From positions 62,001-126,000 of the forward strand of contig JASWJB010000066.1 of NCBI GenBank assembly GCA_032433595.1: a stretch of DNA of 64,000 bases, written 5' to 3'. This DNA comes from Conoideocrella luteorostrata. Its lineage: Eukaryota; Ascomycota; Sordariomycetes; Hypocreales; Clavicipitaceae. Of this stretch, positions 1-9,429 are shown piece by piece. Under the pieces are notes generated by a model, which had not been told where the DNA came from, made no database searches, and saw only the letters and a list, made by a program, of their open reading frames with translations. Numbering within the stretch: position 1 is the stretch's first letter; every line of letters starts with the position of its first letter. Both the position numbers and the translations under genes were made by a program.

Positions 1-1482
1 GGCCTCGTTCGCCGCTGCCCTGGCCCTTTCGACATAATAGTCAATTTCTTCGGAAGTCCTTGCTACGATCGCTACCTCCATCTGGCGTACACATGTCCTC
101 GCTTTCGCGTTTGCAACATGTTCCAGGATTGGTATCGTGAAACTAGCCCCCGTAGAAGCGCCTAGCAAAACGAGACTTTCGTAAGCGTTCCAATTGGTAC
201 TCACACCAAATGGCCCGAGCACAATTCCGGTCAGGGCTTTGGTTGGGTTTAAGGTCGCGTAAGTGTGAAGTCGTTTTGAAAATCCCTTGTGTGCTCGAAC
301 AATCAGTTGTATGCTGTTTTTGCCGTATGCCCCGCCATGTTGATGAGCACAGGCAATCGTGTACGGATGCGACTCGAAAAACCCAAGTCGCGGGATCCAG
401 AGGTAAACATATTGTCCAGCATGCCACTTGAACCGTGTATCCTTAATAGTCAAAACGGTGATAGAGTCGCCAATAGCTCGAGCTGAAATACTGTGTCCCA
501 GTCGCTTCATTCCCTGGCATTCGGACTCGTCCACCTTCCAGCGAGTGTTTTGCCAGCCCATCAGTGCCCACCTTGCCGCCCTGTCAAGGGCGAGGAAGGA
601 AACGGACATCCATAGCAAATACTTTGCATTGTCCGGAATATGAAAGCTCAACAATGCTAACATGGCAACCGATGCAAGAATGTGTTGAATCAACCATATC
701 TCATACACTATTCTTCGAATGGGCAAAAACCCCACCACCACATTGAACAGCAATACACCCCAAGCTCCCATGCCGTACTTTACCATGGGCATGATCTCGA
801 GTTCGTATGCAACAAAGTCAGCGAGCACCCACTCCGTCCAAAAATGCCACCCATGAACCGTCGCTGTGATGAACATGGTTCGCGCAACCCATCTATGAAG
901 CCAGTTCAGTCTTTCGTGACTGCTTCCTGTCAAAAACCCGACAACGTTGAACTTCATGGCGAGAAGAAATATTAGGGGCAGCTGCATAATGGTCATCCAG
1001 GCATTTCGATATCCGATACGTTCCCAAAAATAGGCGTCCTTCTTGACTGCGTTCCAAGTCATGAAGTAGATGATCATTGCCCAATAACATAATAAAACCA
1101 GGATCCTTCCTAACGGCGGCGGAGTGGCCCATCGGAATCCAACTTTCGACACATAGTATTGAGGGTGGCTTATTTCGCGGACCACGGCAGTCGCGGTAGC
1201 CCATGCTTGACTGATGTGGCCATTCGGTCTAGTGGCGTGCTCGATGGACATTTCCTCGCACGCTTTCAGTCTGCGATGAGAGGTTAGAAAAGTGACGATA
1301 GCAACCCGCCGCAACCCTGCGTGTTCACGCCGTTACCTTTGTTTGCCAACGTAGAAATCAACTATGCGGATTGCGGTCAAAAGACCGACAACTCCGGCAA
1401 TAATGTACCAATAATCACGAGCGAAGGCATAGTTGTAGTCCATGCCCAAGCCCGCGTCCATGTGCATATGTTCGTGGTCCAT
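1..1482 (-). CDS. Ferric/cupric reductase, FRE/NOX superfamily (3' end beyond window)
   Basis: Plasma-membrane metalloreductase that moves electrons from NADPH through FAD and two hemes to extracellular Fe(III) or Cu(II) for high-affinity uptake. Two exons are visible, 1337-1482 and 1-1270, with a 66-nt GT-AG intron. The start at 1482 gives a His/Met-rich N-terminus (MDHEHMHMDAG), then a first membrane span (WYIIAGVVGLLTAIRIV). The ferric-reductase transmembrane domain follows, with FLTGSSHERLNWLHRWVAR and VHGWHFW supplying heme histidines. Next come the FAD-binding motif HPYTIA and the start of the NAD-binding domain (LLGASTGASFTIPILE). The frame stays open to base 1, so the last part lies outside. 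An in-frame upstream ATG at 1536 would add 18 residues. The gene is divergent from the copper-binding protein at 2842, which suggests a joint role in metal uptake. Family assignment is firm; iron versus copper preference cannot be read from sequence. Confidence 0.93.
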
Positions 1483-1716
1483 GATGACCGCGAGTCTGGC
1501 TTCCCAAGTCGTAAATACAGACCGATAAAGCTTCAAGAGACATGCAGTCGCAGCGTGTCTGGGGAGGAAGATGTCGCAAATCTTCAGGTGGCAACGAGTA
1601 GCGAGATGCTACCACAGCATGTCTCAGCCGCGCTCCCCTCGAGCACAAAAAAGGGCGTTGGACAAAACGGACGGCCCGTCGAATGTCAAACTGTGACAGG
1701 GAGCTCGCTCGGCGTT

Positions 1717-1725
1717 TGAGCAAGT
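1717..1725 (-). promoter_or_regulatory. Candidate copper-responsive element, copy 1
   Basis: TGAGCAAGT, the reverse complement of ACTTGCTCA, lies about 235 bp upstream of the reductase start. The core TTGCTCA resembles the yeast Mac1 box TTTGC(T/G)C(A/G) and shares TGCTCA with the motif reported for Aspergillus MacA. Functional assignment is inference. Confidence 0.5.
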
Positions 1726-2209
1726 ACGCTGTGCGGGAGAAAAAAGAACTGGTGTACGGAGATCCAGAGGTGACAGGGCTGTTGCTGGTGGTGTATCCGT
1801 ACTCTGCAGCGCCCAAAACGTCCGAGTGTAACACCAGACTTGGTGGGTTGGGATGATGACGGTACCAGTCCCTGCGCAGTGACTCGTACTCAGCCGTCTG
1901 CATGTATTGCAACGTTTCGGTCTCCAAGGACTGGCTGCTACGCTGTTGATCGATAGCTTGGCTTTCCTCCCCGCGGACGTACTGTGCTGAGGCTTCCGCG
2001 CATCCTGCTCGTGCTCGTGCGTGTGCGCATTTTTTGCAAACTCAATTCCCGGATCCCCGCCCCTGGTCCAACAATGTCACGGCACCATGTGGCAAGAACG
2101 CAATGAAAACCACGGTTTCGGTGGGATTTTCCCCATATCCTGTCCGATCTATCGTCGCAGACATGACCTCGAGGGCTGCGCTTGTTTCCGAACCGCTAGC
2201 CGCAAACAA

Positions 2210-2218
2210 ACTTGCTCA
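2210..2218 (+). promoter_or_regulatory. Candidate copper-responsive element, copy 2
   Basis: Exact ACTTGCTCA in the middle of the divergent promoter, about 620 bp upstream of the BIM1-like start and 730 bp upstream of the reductase start. It is identical over nine bases to the copies at 1717 and 2730. Confidence 0.5.
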
Positions 2219-2729
2219 AATACTCTCAGCGGCGTTCGAATGGAGGCTGCTGATTGGATAGTGCGACATTGAATCCGGAACCCTGGTCAATGCCTGCTGC
2301 CCGCCCCACTGCTGGTTCCGGCGCCAGCCATTCTGATGGTTGTGCTCGTTGTGCCCCTCAACACCATGAACGGTCAACATTTCCGCCGCGGCGACAGCTT
2401 GTGTAGCACAACGACTGCGCCAAGTGTTCATTTCGGCAAGGTTGCCCCGTAGTTACGGACTGTTTGTTCAGTCCTTCGGAAGATGGGTGCCGTGTCAGAC
2501 CCCGCCTTAGCAAGGCTACTAAATATGTCTTGGGGTCGAAGATCCAGACACCATGCTCTTCTGTGACACGGACCAATTGCACTGGTGCATTGATATGGTT
2601 TGGTTGTAACAAGGCTTGAAGCGGGTTATTAGACTTGTGGTGATCAGCTCGGCGAATGCCTGACTGTGTGACGTAAAACCCTCGCCATACCCCTTCTTGC
2701 ATCTCAAACAACCTCTTCCCTCGGTCTAG

Positions 2730-2738
2730 ACTTGCTCA
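2730..2738 (+). promoter_or_regulatory. Candidate copper-responsive element, copy 3
   Basis: Exact ACTTGCTCA about 105 bp upstream of the BIM1-like start codon, a position typical of a proximal activator site. Same nine bases as copies 1 and 2. Confidence 0.5.
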
Positions 2739-2841
2739 TAAGGCTGTTGCTCCCAACCTTACTTTTGACACGACCTCGGTCCTACCTACGCTCCATATTA
2801 CTTTGTTACATCCAAACCATATTCTCTCCAGATTTATCATT

Positions 2842-3594
2842 ATGAAGACTCTCACTCTGTTGTCGGCCCTTTGCGGCGCCTCGTCTGCTCACTTCCACCT
2901 CAAATATCCCAGTCCTATCGGCGATGGCTCAACCACAAACGAGGACAAAGCTCCTTGCGGCGGCGCAACGCCTGATCTCTCCGACTCCAAGAAGCTTGTT
3001 GACTTCCACATCGGAGGCGAAGCCTTAGCCATGACGCTGACCCATCCCGAAGGCAAATGGCTCTTCCGCGCTACGACCGATGAAAAGGCAGAGTCCGACT
3101 GGGAGCAGATTTTCCCCATAGTACAACAGAGCGGCATCGGCGACTTTTGCGAGCCAGACATCACACTTCCCAGTAAATATTCTGGCAAGAAGGGTGTTGT
3201 TGGCATTGTTTCATCTGCCACCGACGGCATGCTGTACCAGGTAGGGCCTAACAGCCTGAACATCTCCGTCGTTTCATATAATCAAACACTAATGATGGAC
3301 GAGTAGTGTGTTGCTGTCAATTTCGTCGACGGCAAAGGGGACAAGCCGTCCGCTTGCAAGAACGCCTCTATTCAAGTAGATTTCGCCAGCGACCCCAAGC
3401 TGAGTGCCCTTGTAGGCAAAGGCGGCAGCTCGACGTCACCATCTGGCACCGGGTCGAAAACGTCCGCAGGCGCGGCTTCTACAAGTACTGGCGCTGCGTC
3501 ATCCCTTCAGGCTTGGTCGACCACCGGCGCAGGATGGGGGACTGCGCTCGCTGCTTTGTGCATGGCAACTCTGGGAGGCGCTCTCATTGTTTAA
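2842..3594 (+). CDS. X325/BIM1-like copper-binding GPI-anchored protein
   Basis: Predicted secreted, membrane-anchored protein of the LPMO-like X325 family. The best-studied member, Cryptococcus Bim1, helps deliver copper to the importer Ctr1 and is not a polysaccharide oxidase. Exons 2842-3240 and 3307-3594 encode 228 residues; the intron is 66 nt. The signal peptide (MKTLTLLSALCGASSA) ends just before His17, so the mature protein would start with the N-terminal histidine of a copper histidine brace (HFHLKYP). A second candidate ligand is His56 in LVDFHIGG. Four cysteines (C39, one in GDFCEP, two in exon 2) fit two disulfides. The C-terminus is a Ser/Thr/Gly/Ala-rich linker followed by a hydrophobic tail without a polar end, as in GPI signals. 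It is transcribed divergently from a ferric/cupric reductase. I chose the ATG at 2842 because it starts the signal peptide; the in-frame upstream start would bury it. Confidence 0.9.
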
Positions 3595-4767
3595 CGACAA
3601 GGAGCATGCGAAGCACGACAACGCCTAAATGCTCGCAAAATGGTAAACCAACGATGGAGGATTGGCAGATATTTAGCGGTACAATTTAAAGCATTTGTCC
3701 ATGTGCTGTTCGTTTTCTGATGTGGTATGTGATGATGTCGGGTTATTTGGAAGTAGGGGAGGGCGTCTGTGCTGATGCTCAGTTCAACGAAGTCCGACCC
3801 TCTGGCGAATGTCCCCGGGGCAGGAACAGGTACAGGAATAGATTGCCCCTTCCTAATTACCAAGCTCTCGCTTCTTTCCCAATTGATGATTTGAGCATGC
3901 CAAACCAGGTGTCTACTAATTGACAGGGCAAAGCACTCAGGTCCTGATTTACATTATCCAAGACAAATCTTGTAGAGACTGGCCTCGTGCGCGTTGCACC
4001 TCGAGGAACTAGGCTTGCGACGTTTGAATCGTTTTTTCTTCTACGCCTTTCTAGACGACTTGCAGCTGCAATGCGGTGAGCCCCTACAATAGATACAGCT
4101 GATAACTAACAAGATGCACCAAATGGCTCCACACCACAAACAAACTCAACCTTTTTCGACAACCGGTTCGCGGCGTCGGTGTCGCGCTCCATCGCTCGGT
4201 TTGCCCCGCTGGCGCAAAAGTTCTCCCCGCACGACCACATCGGCCTGGCGGTACCCCATCTTTGCCTCGACGACATTATGGTACCGTAAACTTTGAACTC
4301 GACATCAATGGAGTCCCATTCTTTACTTGGCGATGCGCCAATTCCCTTCGATTATTGTTCTGCCTTGTTAGGTTTTTAAAAAAAAAAAGCCAATTGACGA
4401 TAGATACGCCCGGCGTCGCGAGGAAATAGCAGGGAGCTCGATCCGTTTTGTATGGGTGATAGCCTTTGGCCTCGCATACATTTCACTTCTTATGGTTGTT
4501 TGTTGCACGGCGGCACAAAACATAATAACACGTAAACAAATTCAACTGCAACAATCAGCGTCAATTACGCCACAAATTTGACTGCGACCTCAAAGGCTGG
4601 TTTGATTTGACTCCAGGGTCTTGCAAAACTTATGGTCCGCCACTACAAGCCGCCGAGGATACATTAAACAAAAAATCTAACCATTCCTTGGCAACCAACA
4701 ATTTACGAACATCCTACCTTACGACGCAAATTGACAAACTCTCCCTGAAATACAACTATCTTTCAGC
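3595..4767. other. Intergenic, promoter side of the ABC transporter
   Basis: About 1.17 kb between the BIM1-like gene and the ABC transporter. Most is AT-rich without coding signal, with an A-run near 4378-4388. One exception is the GC-rich remnant annotated at 4131-4370. Confidence 0.55.
4131..4370 (+). pseudogene. Possible orphan exon or gene remnant, unidentified
   Basis: A short open stretch (about 4131-4285) encodes a protein-like segment containing DNRFAASVSRSIARFAPLAQ and HDHIGLAVPHLCLDDIM, with strongly G/C-biased third positions inside an AT-rich spacer. After a stop the coding feel continues in another frame (VNFELDINGVPFFTW). Just upstream, AACTAAC then AAG resembles a branch point and 3' splice site, but the nearest GTGAGC donor would give only a 38-nt intron. 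I do not recognise the family. It may be a relic broken by a frameshift, or chance. Confidence 0.25.
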
Positions 4768-7700
4768 ATGACTGTCTTTGATACTCTGCGTCGCCACCTC
4801 GAGCGCCGCGGCATCGTGATGCATAGTGGCGGTCAAGTAATCATCGGCGGCGTCGCTCTCAAGCCAAACTTCCAAATTTCAAGTACTGACGCCGCTATGG
4901 TTTACACTCTGGCTGCATTCTCGTTGGCCACTTTTATCCTCTTTGTCTGTCGCTATCGTCTTCGGGCACTGCTTCCACGATGGCTTCAACCCTTCGCTAA
5001 GGAAGAAGGCCCTTGTCCAGTAAAGCGGAAAGCCTGGACCCATTGGACCCTGGTTCTCGCCCTCATTGGAATTTCCGGAGTGATTCTTTCCATTATTCCC
5101 ATATGCCTGGATCCGCAAGAGCTCAGGTCAATCTCTGACATTGCTCCTTGGCTGTCTGTTGCTCTCATTACTGCTGTTGACCGACCAACCAGAACGCCAC
5201 GGATTCTGCTCCTGCAGTATTTGTTAATGTTTGCTGGCGGTATGGGACTTTACTCTGCTCAGTTTCTACACCATAACATCAATGCAATTGACCCTTTTCG
5301 CATTGCTAGAACTGTCCTATCTCTGGTCGGAGTTGTTACCATTGGGAATATGCCACTTCGAAATCCTGCATGGGATACCGAGGACATTGGCAGTCCAAAC
5401 CTTCCACCATCTCACCATGTTCGAAGTCCGGAAGATAATCTCACTCTCTTTAGATTTTGGGCCATGACTTGGGTGTATCCCCTTGCGAAAATTTGCCGTG
5501 AGAAGGAAATTACGGTGGAGGACGTATGGCAACTTCCCCTTGAATTTCAACATACTCGTCTCTACCTAGCTTTTCGGGAGCTGCACGGAAAGCTAATACC
5601 TTGTTTGATTGAAGCCAATGGTCTGGATTTGTTTATTTCTACTTCTCTAGCGATTGTTGAAAAGGTTGCTGAGGTATCTAATATCCGCCTAACTAGCCGG
5701 CTTTACAGTGCTCTAGACAACGGTAACCCAAGCGAAGCTAGTTTTTGGTGCGCAGTCATGCTTTCTATCGATCTTGTTCGCCAGGTATCTAAGACAACGT
5801 CATCTTGGTATTCTCGCAAGGCGTATGAGCGGTCTCGAGGTGAGGCTTTCATTGCGTTGTTCGGAAAGCTTCTCACTAGAGCTGTCCCTGGATCCGATGC
5901 GACTGAGAAGGGACCAGCTGAAGACAACACAGACAGCGCGATTGACCACACGTCTCTCCGCGGCAGAAACTGGTTTGACTGGCGTCGGGGTCCTCGCAAG
6001 CAAGTCAAGATGGCAGCAACCTCACAGGGAGTTCCTGCCTCGAACGCGAAGGTCGTCAATCTTGTTCGAGGAGACACGTACGAAATTTCTCAACGATTTT
6101 GGGATTTTCCCAAGTTAGTGTCACAGCCGGTCAAGGTCATCGTTACGATTTACTATCTTATTGACATCATGGGCTGGCCTTCGTGCGTCGGTATTGGTTT
6201 GATGATTCTCTTCATGGCGAGCAACTCACTGCTTGTCCGCAAACTTATCCAGCTAGAGAGATCGCGAACAGCGCACTCTGACAAGCGAGCTCAGGCTGTT
6301 GCTCATTTTGTCGAAGCAAGTCGACCCCTAAAACTGAACGGGTGGACATCTTCCTGGAGCGCTAGGATCATGAAGTTTCGAGTCATGGAGATGCTGAAGA
6401 GATTACAGATTGCCCGTGTCAGCGCAGCCATTTCTACAACAAATATCGCGGGTGGTGCTTTGTATCCTCTCGCTAGTATCTGTTTGTACACGCTGATTCT
6501 TCGTCAGGGTCTTCCTAACGATGTAATTTGGCCATCTTTACAACTATTCAGCCAACTCGAAGCGAGTGTTAAGGAGGCCTTTGACCTTATATCCGCGTAC
6601 TGGAAGGCTATTATTCCAGTAGAGCGCGTTAATCAATATATGGGCGAACCCGATCGTGATGAAATCTCCCTTGGAACGACGAACACAAGAAGCATTGAGT
6701 TCCGTGGCGCTTCTTTTGCGTGGCCATCTACCAATGATCTCGTTCTCTCGAGGCTGAGTCTACAATTCCGTGATGGGCTTACGGTTGTCCGAGGCAAAGT
6801 TGGATCTGGGAAGTCAAGTTTACTTCTTGCAGCCTTGAACGAAATGGAGCTGCACGGTGGTGATCTTCTTCGGCCGGATGAGCCAGTTGGCTATGCACAG
6901 CAGCTTCCCTGGCTCCAGAACAAGACTATCCGCGAGAACATTGTCTTCCATCATAGATTTGACTTGGCCAGATATCGGCAAGCCCTTCATGCCTGCGCCC
7001 TCGGGCCGGACCTTGCTGCCTTCCCGGATGGTGATCAGACTAAGCTCGAGGAGGGCGGCGTTGGTTTATCTGGCGGGCAGAAAGCTAGAGTGGCTCTCGC
7101 TAGAGCTGTGTACAGCCCGTGCCGCATCCTCCTGCTGGATGACCCTCTTGCTCCATTAGATCACGACACTGCGAGCAGTATTGTTCGTCGATTTCTACAA
7201 GGCCCGCTTGCGAAGGAAAGAACCATTGTAATGGTTACTCACCGAGACGACCTGGTGCTTCGCATCGCCGATCAAGTCATTGACATGGACGATGGTATTG
7301 CAACGGTGCTGTCGGTGGAGCAAATTAGAGAAGAACTCGAGCATCCGTACCATGCCGACTCACAACAACATACAATAGCCGAAGAGGCGGAAACGTCGCA
7401 GGAGGCTCATAATGCGGAGGAAGAAGTTGCTAATTTGCGTGAAGCCCCCGAAGAGCCTTCTGAAACTGGAAGCGTCCCGATTTCAGTGTACCTCAGCTAC
7501 ATGAAGGCCGGTGGCTGGGGTATGTGGGCTTTCCTTTCATTTTTCTATGGTATTTCCAGGTACTGTGATATTTCCCGAGCGAGATTACTTGAGGCTTGGG
7601 GGAACGAAACAGTTCAAGTACCGATCCGCGCTCAGCATGGATACTGGGGTCTTCCGAATCCCGACAATTACCCCCAGGTCTGGATCCTGGTTCTTGCGGG

Positions 7701-9180
7701 TTTGTCTGCGGGACAGGTGCTGGCTTACGCCGCCGCGCAGCTGCTCTTGGCCAAAATATCTGTTGATGCCGCTCAAGGCTTGTTTCAAATCGCAGTGGAC
7801 CGGGTCAGCAGAGCTACATTCCGTTATCACGATACTACGCCAACGGGACAACTCAAGAACCGCCTTATTTCCGATATGGGCATGGTCGATGGTGGCATCC
7901 TGGCTCCCCTCGAGGGGTTCGTATATAGCTTCATTGCCCTGACTCTTAGTCTAGTGGCCATTGCAACGCATCAACCCATTCTACTGACCATTCTCGGCGC
8001 TGTGTCAATTCTGTTCGTCTACTTCTTCCGGATATACGTTCCGGTTTCGCGGAGTCTACGACGCATGGAAATGAGGTACCTGACGCCAATAATCGCCAAT
8101 ATTGGAGTCATGCAAGATGGGTTGGTGACTATTCGTGCCCTTCGAGTGGAAGGTCGTTTTCAAGACCGTCATCTAGATGCTGTAGACGACTTTCAGAAAC
8201 AGGATCATTTCTTCTGGAGCATGGCATTCTGGCTAGATTTCCGTCTAAGCGTCTCTTCGGCATGTACGAGAGCCGCCTTGATCCTCTTCATGGTCTGGTA
8301 TGGAACACCGGCAAGTGCCATCGGTTTCGTCTTGACGCAAACCACAATCGCCATGGCATCCGTGCAGCAGCTTTGCGAGAAGTTTGCGCAGCTACAGCTT
8401 GATGCCGTATCTTTAGAACGCGTGAACATGCTCAACAAGATCCCTGAGGAGCCAAATGGTGATGATGACCCACCAGAAGATTGGCCCAGACCGTGTGACG
8501 ATGTCAAATTCGATTCCATGTCATTCAAATATGCAGAGGGCCTGCCCGCAGTCCTTGAGAAGGTGACTTTTGAGATCCCTGGGGGCTCTACATGTGCCGT
8601 CCTTGGCCGAACAGGGTCCGGCAAGTCGACCATAGCCAACGCTCTTCTGGCAACGCAAACGGCTTCTGAAGGGACCGTCAAAATTGGAGGCATGGATCTC
8701 GCATGCGTGAACCGCACCGCACTCCGAAACCGTGTCACATTCATCCAACAAGATCCAACGCTGTTTCCTGGTACTCTGCGCGATAATATCGACCCAGAGG
8801 GGAAATTTGCGGATGCAGAATGTGAAAATGCCATCCACCGCGTGCTTGGGAAGGAATGGAGCCTCAACTCTGTCATTGATGCGGGCGGAAAAAATCTTAG
8901 TCAAGGGCAGCGACAGCTAGTAGGAATTGGTCGGGCAGTTTTACGTAGGAGCGGACTGGTCATCTTGGATGAGGCAACGGCCTCAATTGATCGCGGGACC
9001 GCAGCCACAGTACAGCGCATCCTGAGAGAGGAGTTATCGAAGAGCACCGTCATAACGATCGCACATAGGCTCGAGGCTGTTGAAGACGCCAATTGGTGTC
9101 TGCGGCTTGAGCGTGGAAGGGTCCTCGAGTGTGGACCAGCCAAGGATTTGGCAGAGAGAAGCCCCCCTGAGGAGGACTAG
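4768..9180 (+). CDS. ABCC-subfamily (MRP-type) ABC transporter
   Basis: Full-length ATP-driven transporter of 1470 residues without introns. The order is an N-terminal membrane region of TMD0 type (spans near residues 38-60, 90-112 and 150-172), TMD1, NBD1, an acidic linker, TMD2, NBD2. NBD1 has Walker A GKVGSGKSS (about residue 676), signature LSGGQKARVALARAVY, Walker B RILLLDD and H-loop VTHRDD. NBD2 has Walker A GRTGSGKST (about 1279), signature LSQGQRQLVGIGRAVL, Walker B VILDEATASID and H-loop IAHRLE. Both sites look catalytically complete, although the NBD1 residue after the Walker B aspartate is Asp rather than Glu, which is usual for ABCC proteins. Fungal relatives export conjugates, toxins or secondary metabolites from plasma membrane or vacuole; the substrate cannot be inferred. 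Its downstream neighbour is a decayed FAD oxidase, so this could be what is left of a metabolite cluster. Confidence 0.95.
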   Translation: MTVFDTLRRHLERRGIVMHSGGQVIIGGVALKPNFQISSTDAAMVYTLAAFSLATFILFVCRYRLRALLPRWLQPFAKEEGPCPVKRKAWTHWTLVLALIGISGVILSIIPICLDPQELRSISDIAPWLSVALITAVDRPTRTPRILLLQYLLMFAGGMGLYSAQFLHHNINAIDPFRIARTVLSLVGVVTIGNMPLRNPAWDTEDIGSPNLPPSHHVRSPEDNLTLFRFWAMTWVYPLAKICREKEITVEDVWQLPLEFQHTRLYLAFRELHGKLIPCLIEANGLDLFISTSLAIVEKVAEVSNIRLTSRLYSALDNGNPSEASFWCAVMLSIDLVRQVSKTTSSWYSRKAYERSRGEAFIALFGKLLTRAVPGSDATEKGPAEDNTDSAIDHTSLRGRNWFDWRRGPRKQVKMAATSQGVPASNAKVVNLVRGDTYEISQRFWDFPKLVSQPVKVIVTIYYLIDIMGWPSCVGIGLMILFMASNSLLVRKLIQLERSRTAHSDKRAQAVAHFVEASRPLKLNGWTSSWSARIMKFRVMEMLKRLQIARVSAAISTTNIAGGALYPLASICLYTLILRQGLPNDVIWPSLQLFSQLEASVKEAFDLISAYWKAIIPVERVNQYMGEPDRDEISLGTTNTRSIEFRGASFAWPSTNDLVLSRLSLQFRDGLTVVRGKVGSGKSSLLLAALNEMELHGGDLLRPDEPVGYAQQLPWLQNKTIRENIVFHHRFDLARYRQALHACALGPDLAAFPDGDQTKLEEGGVGLSGGQKARVALARAVYSPCRILLLDDPLAPLDHDTASSIVRRFLQGPLAKERTIVMVTHRDDLVLRIADQVIDMDDGIATVLSVEQIREELEHPYHADSQQHTIAEEAETSQEAHNAEEEVANLREAPEEPSETGSVPISVYLSYMKAGGWGMWAFLSFFYGISRYCDISRARLLEAWGNETVQVPIRAQHGYWGLPNPDNYPQVWILVLAGLSAGQVLAYAAAQLLLAKISVDAAQGLFQIAVDRVSRATFRYHDTTPTGQLKNRLISDMGMVDGGILAPLEGFVYSFIALTLSLVAIATHQPILLTILGAVSILFVYFFRIYVPVSRSLRRMEMRYLTPIIANIGVMQDGLVTIRALRVEGRFQDRHLDAVDDFQKQDHFFWSMAFWLDFRLSVSSACTRAALILFMVWYGTPASAIGFVLTQTTIAMASVQQLCEKFAQLQLDAVSLERVNMLNKIPEEPNGDDDPPEDWPRPCDDVKFDSMSFKYAEGLPAVLEKVTFEIPGGSTCAVLGRTGSGKSTIANALLATQTASEGTVKIGGMDLACVNRTALRNRVTFIQQDPTLFPGTLRDNIDPEGKFADAECENAIHRVLGKEWSLNSVIDAGGKNLSQGQRQLVGIGRAVLRRSGLVILDEATASIDRGTAATVQRILREELSKSTVITIAHRLEAVEDANWCLRLERGRVLECGPAKDLAERSPPEED

Positions 9181-9429
9181 GGAAAGCTGGAAGCAGTGGA
9201 GTGAGTGCTGCCACAATGGCGCTACACGATGAGAGACGGAACTATGTATGCACCACCATCTCTCTGCAAAATGGGCATTTTTTTCTTTCGATTGGATGAG
9301 TTTTCTACATTAGCGAGAATTTTGTCAGTGCTGTTTGCTAGCCGTACCCAACCAAGTCATTAATACTAATACTCCATGTTTCTAGGGTGTCTATCTCAGT
9401 GTCTCGTCTCAGTTCTGGTTTCTTCTGTT
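9181..9429. other. Short intergenic, 3' side of ABC transporter
   Basis: Terminator-side DNA with no feature I can name. Confidence 0.4.

Larger units (their letters stand above)
1483..2841. promoter_or_regulatory. Shared divergent promoter region
   Basis: This 1.36 kb stretch separates the reductase (leftward) from the BIM1-like gene (rightward). The open frames in it lack domain content or continue into known exons in the wrong frame, so I call no gene. Its notable content is three exact copies of ACTTGCTCA, listed separately, two on the plus strand and one on the minus strand. Confidence 0.6.

Noticed and set aside
1415..1927. 170-codon minus-strand frame upstream of the reductase
   Set aside because: Its second half is the reductase first exon read in the wrong frame. 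The first half could be leader sequence but has no protein match I know.
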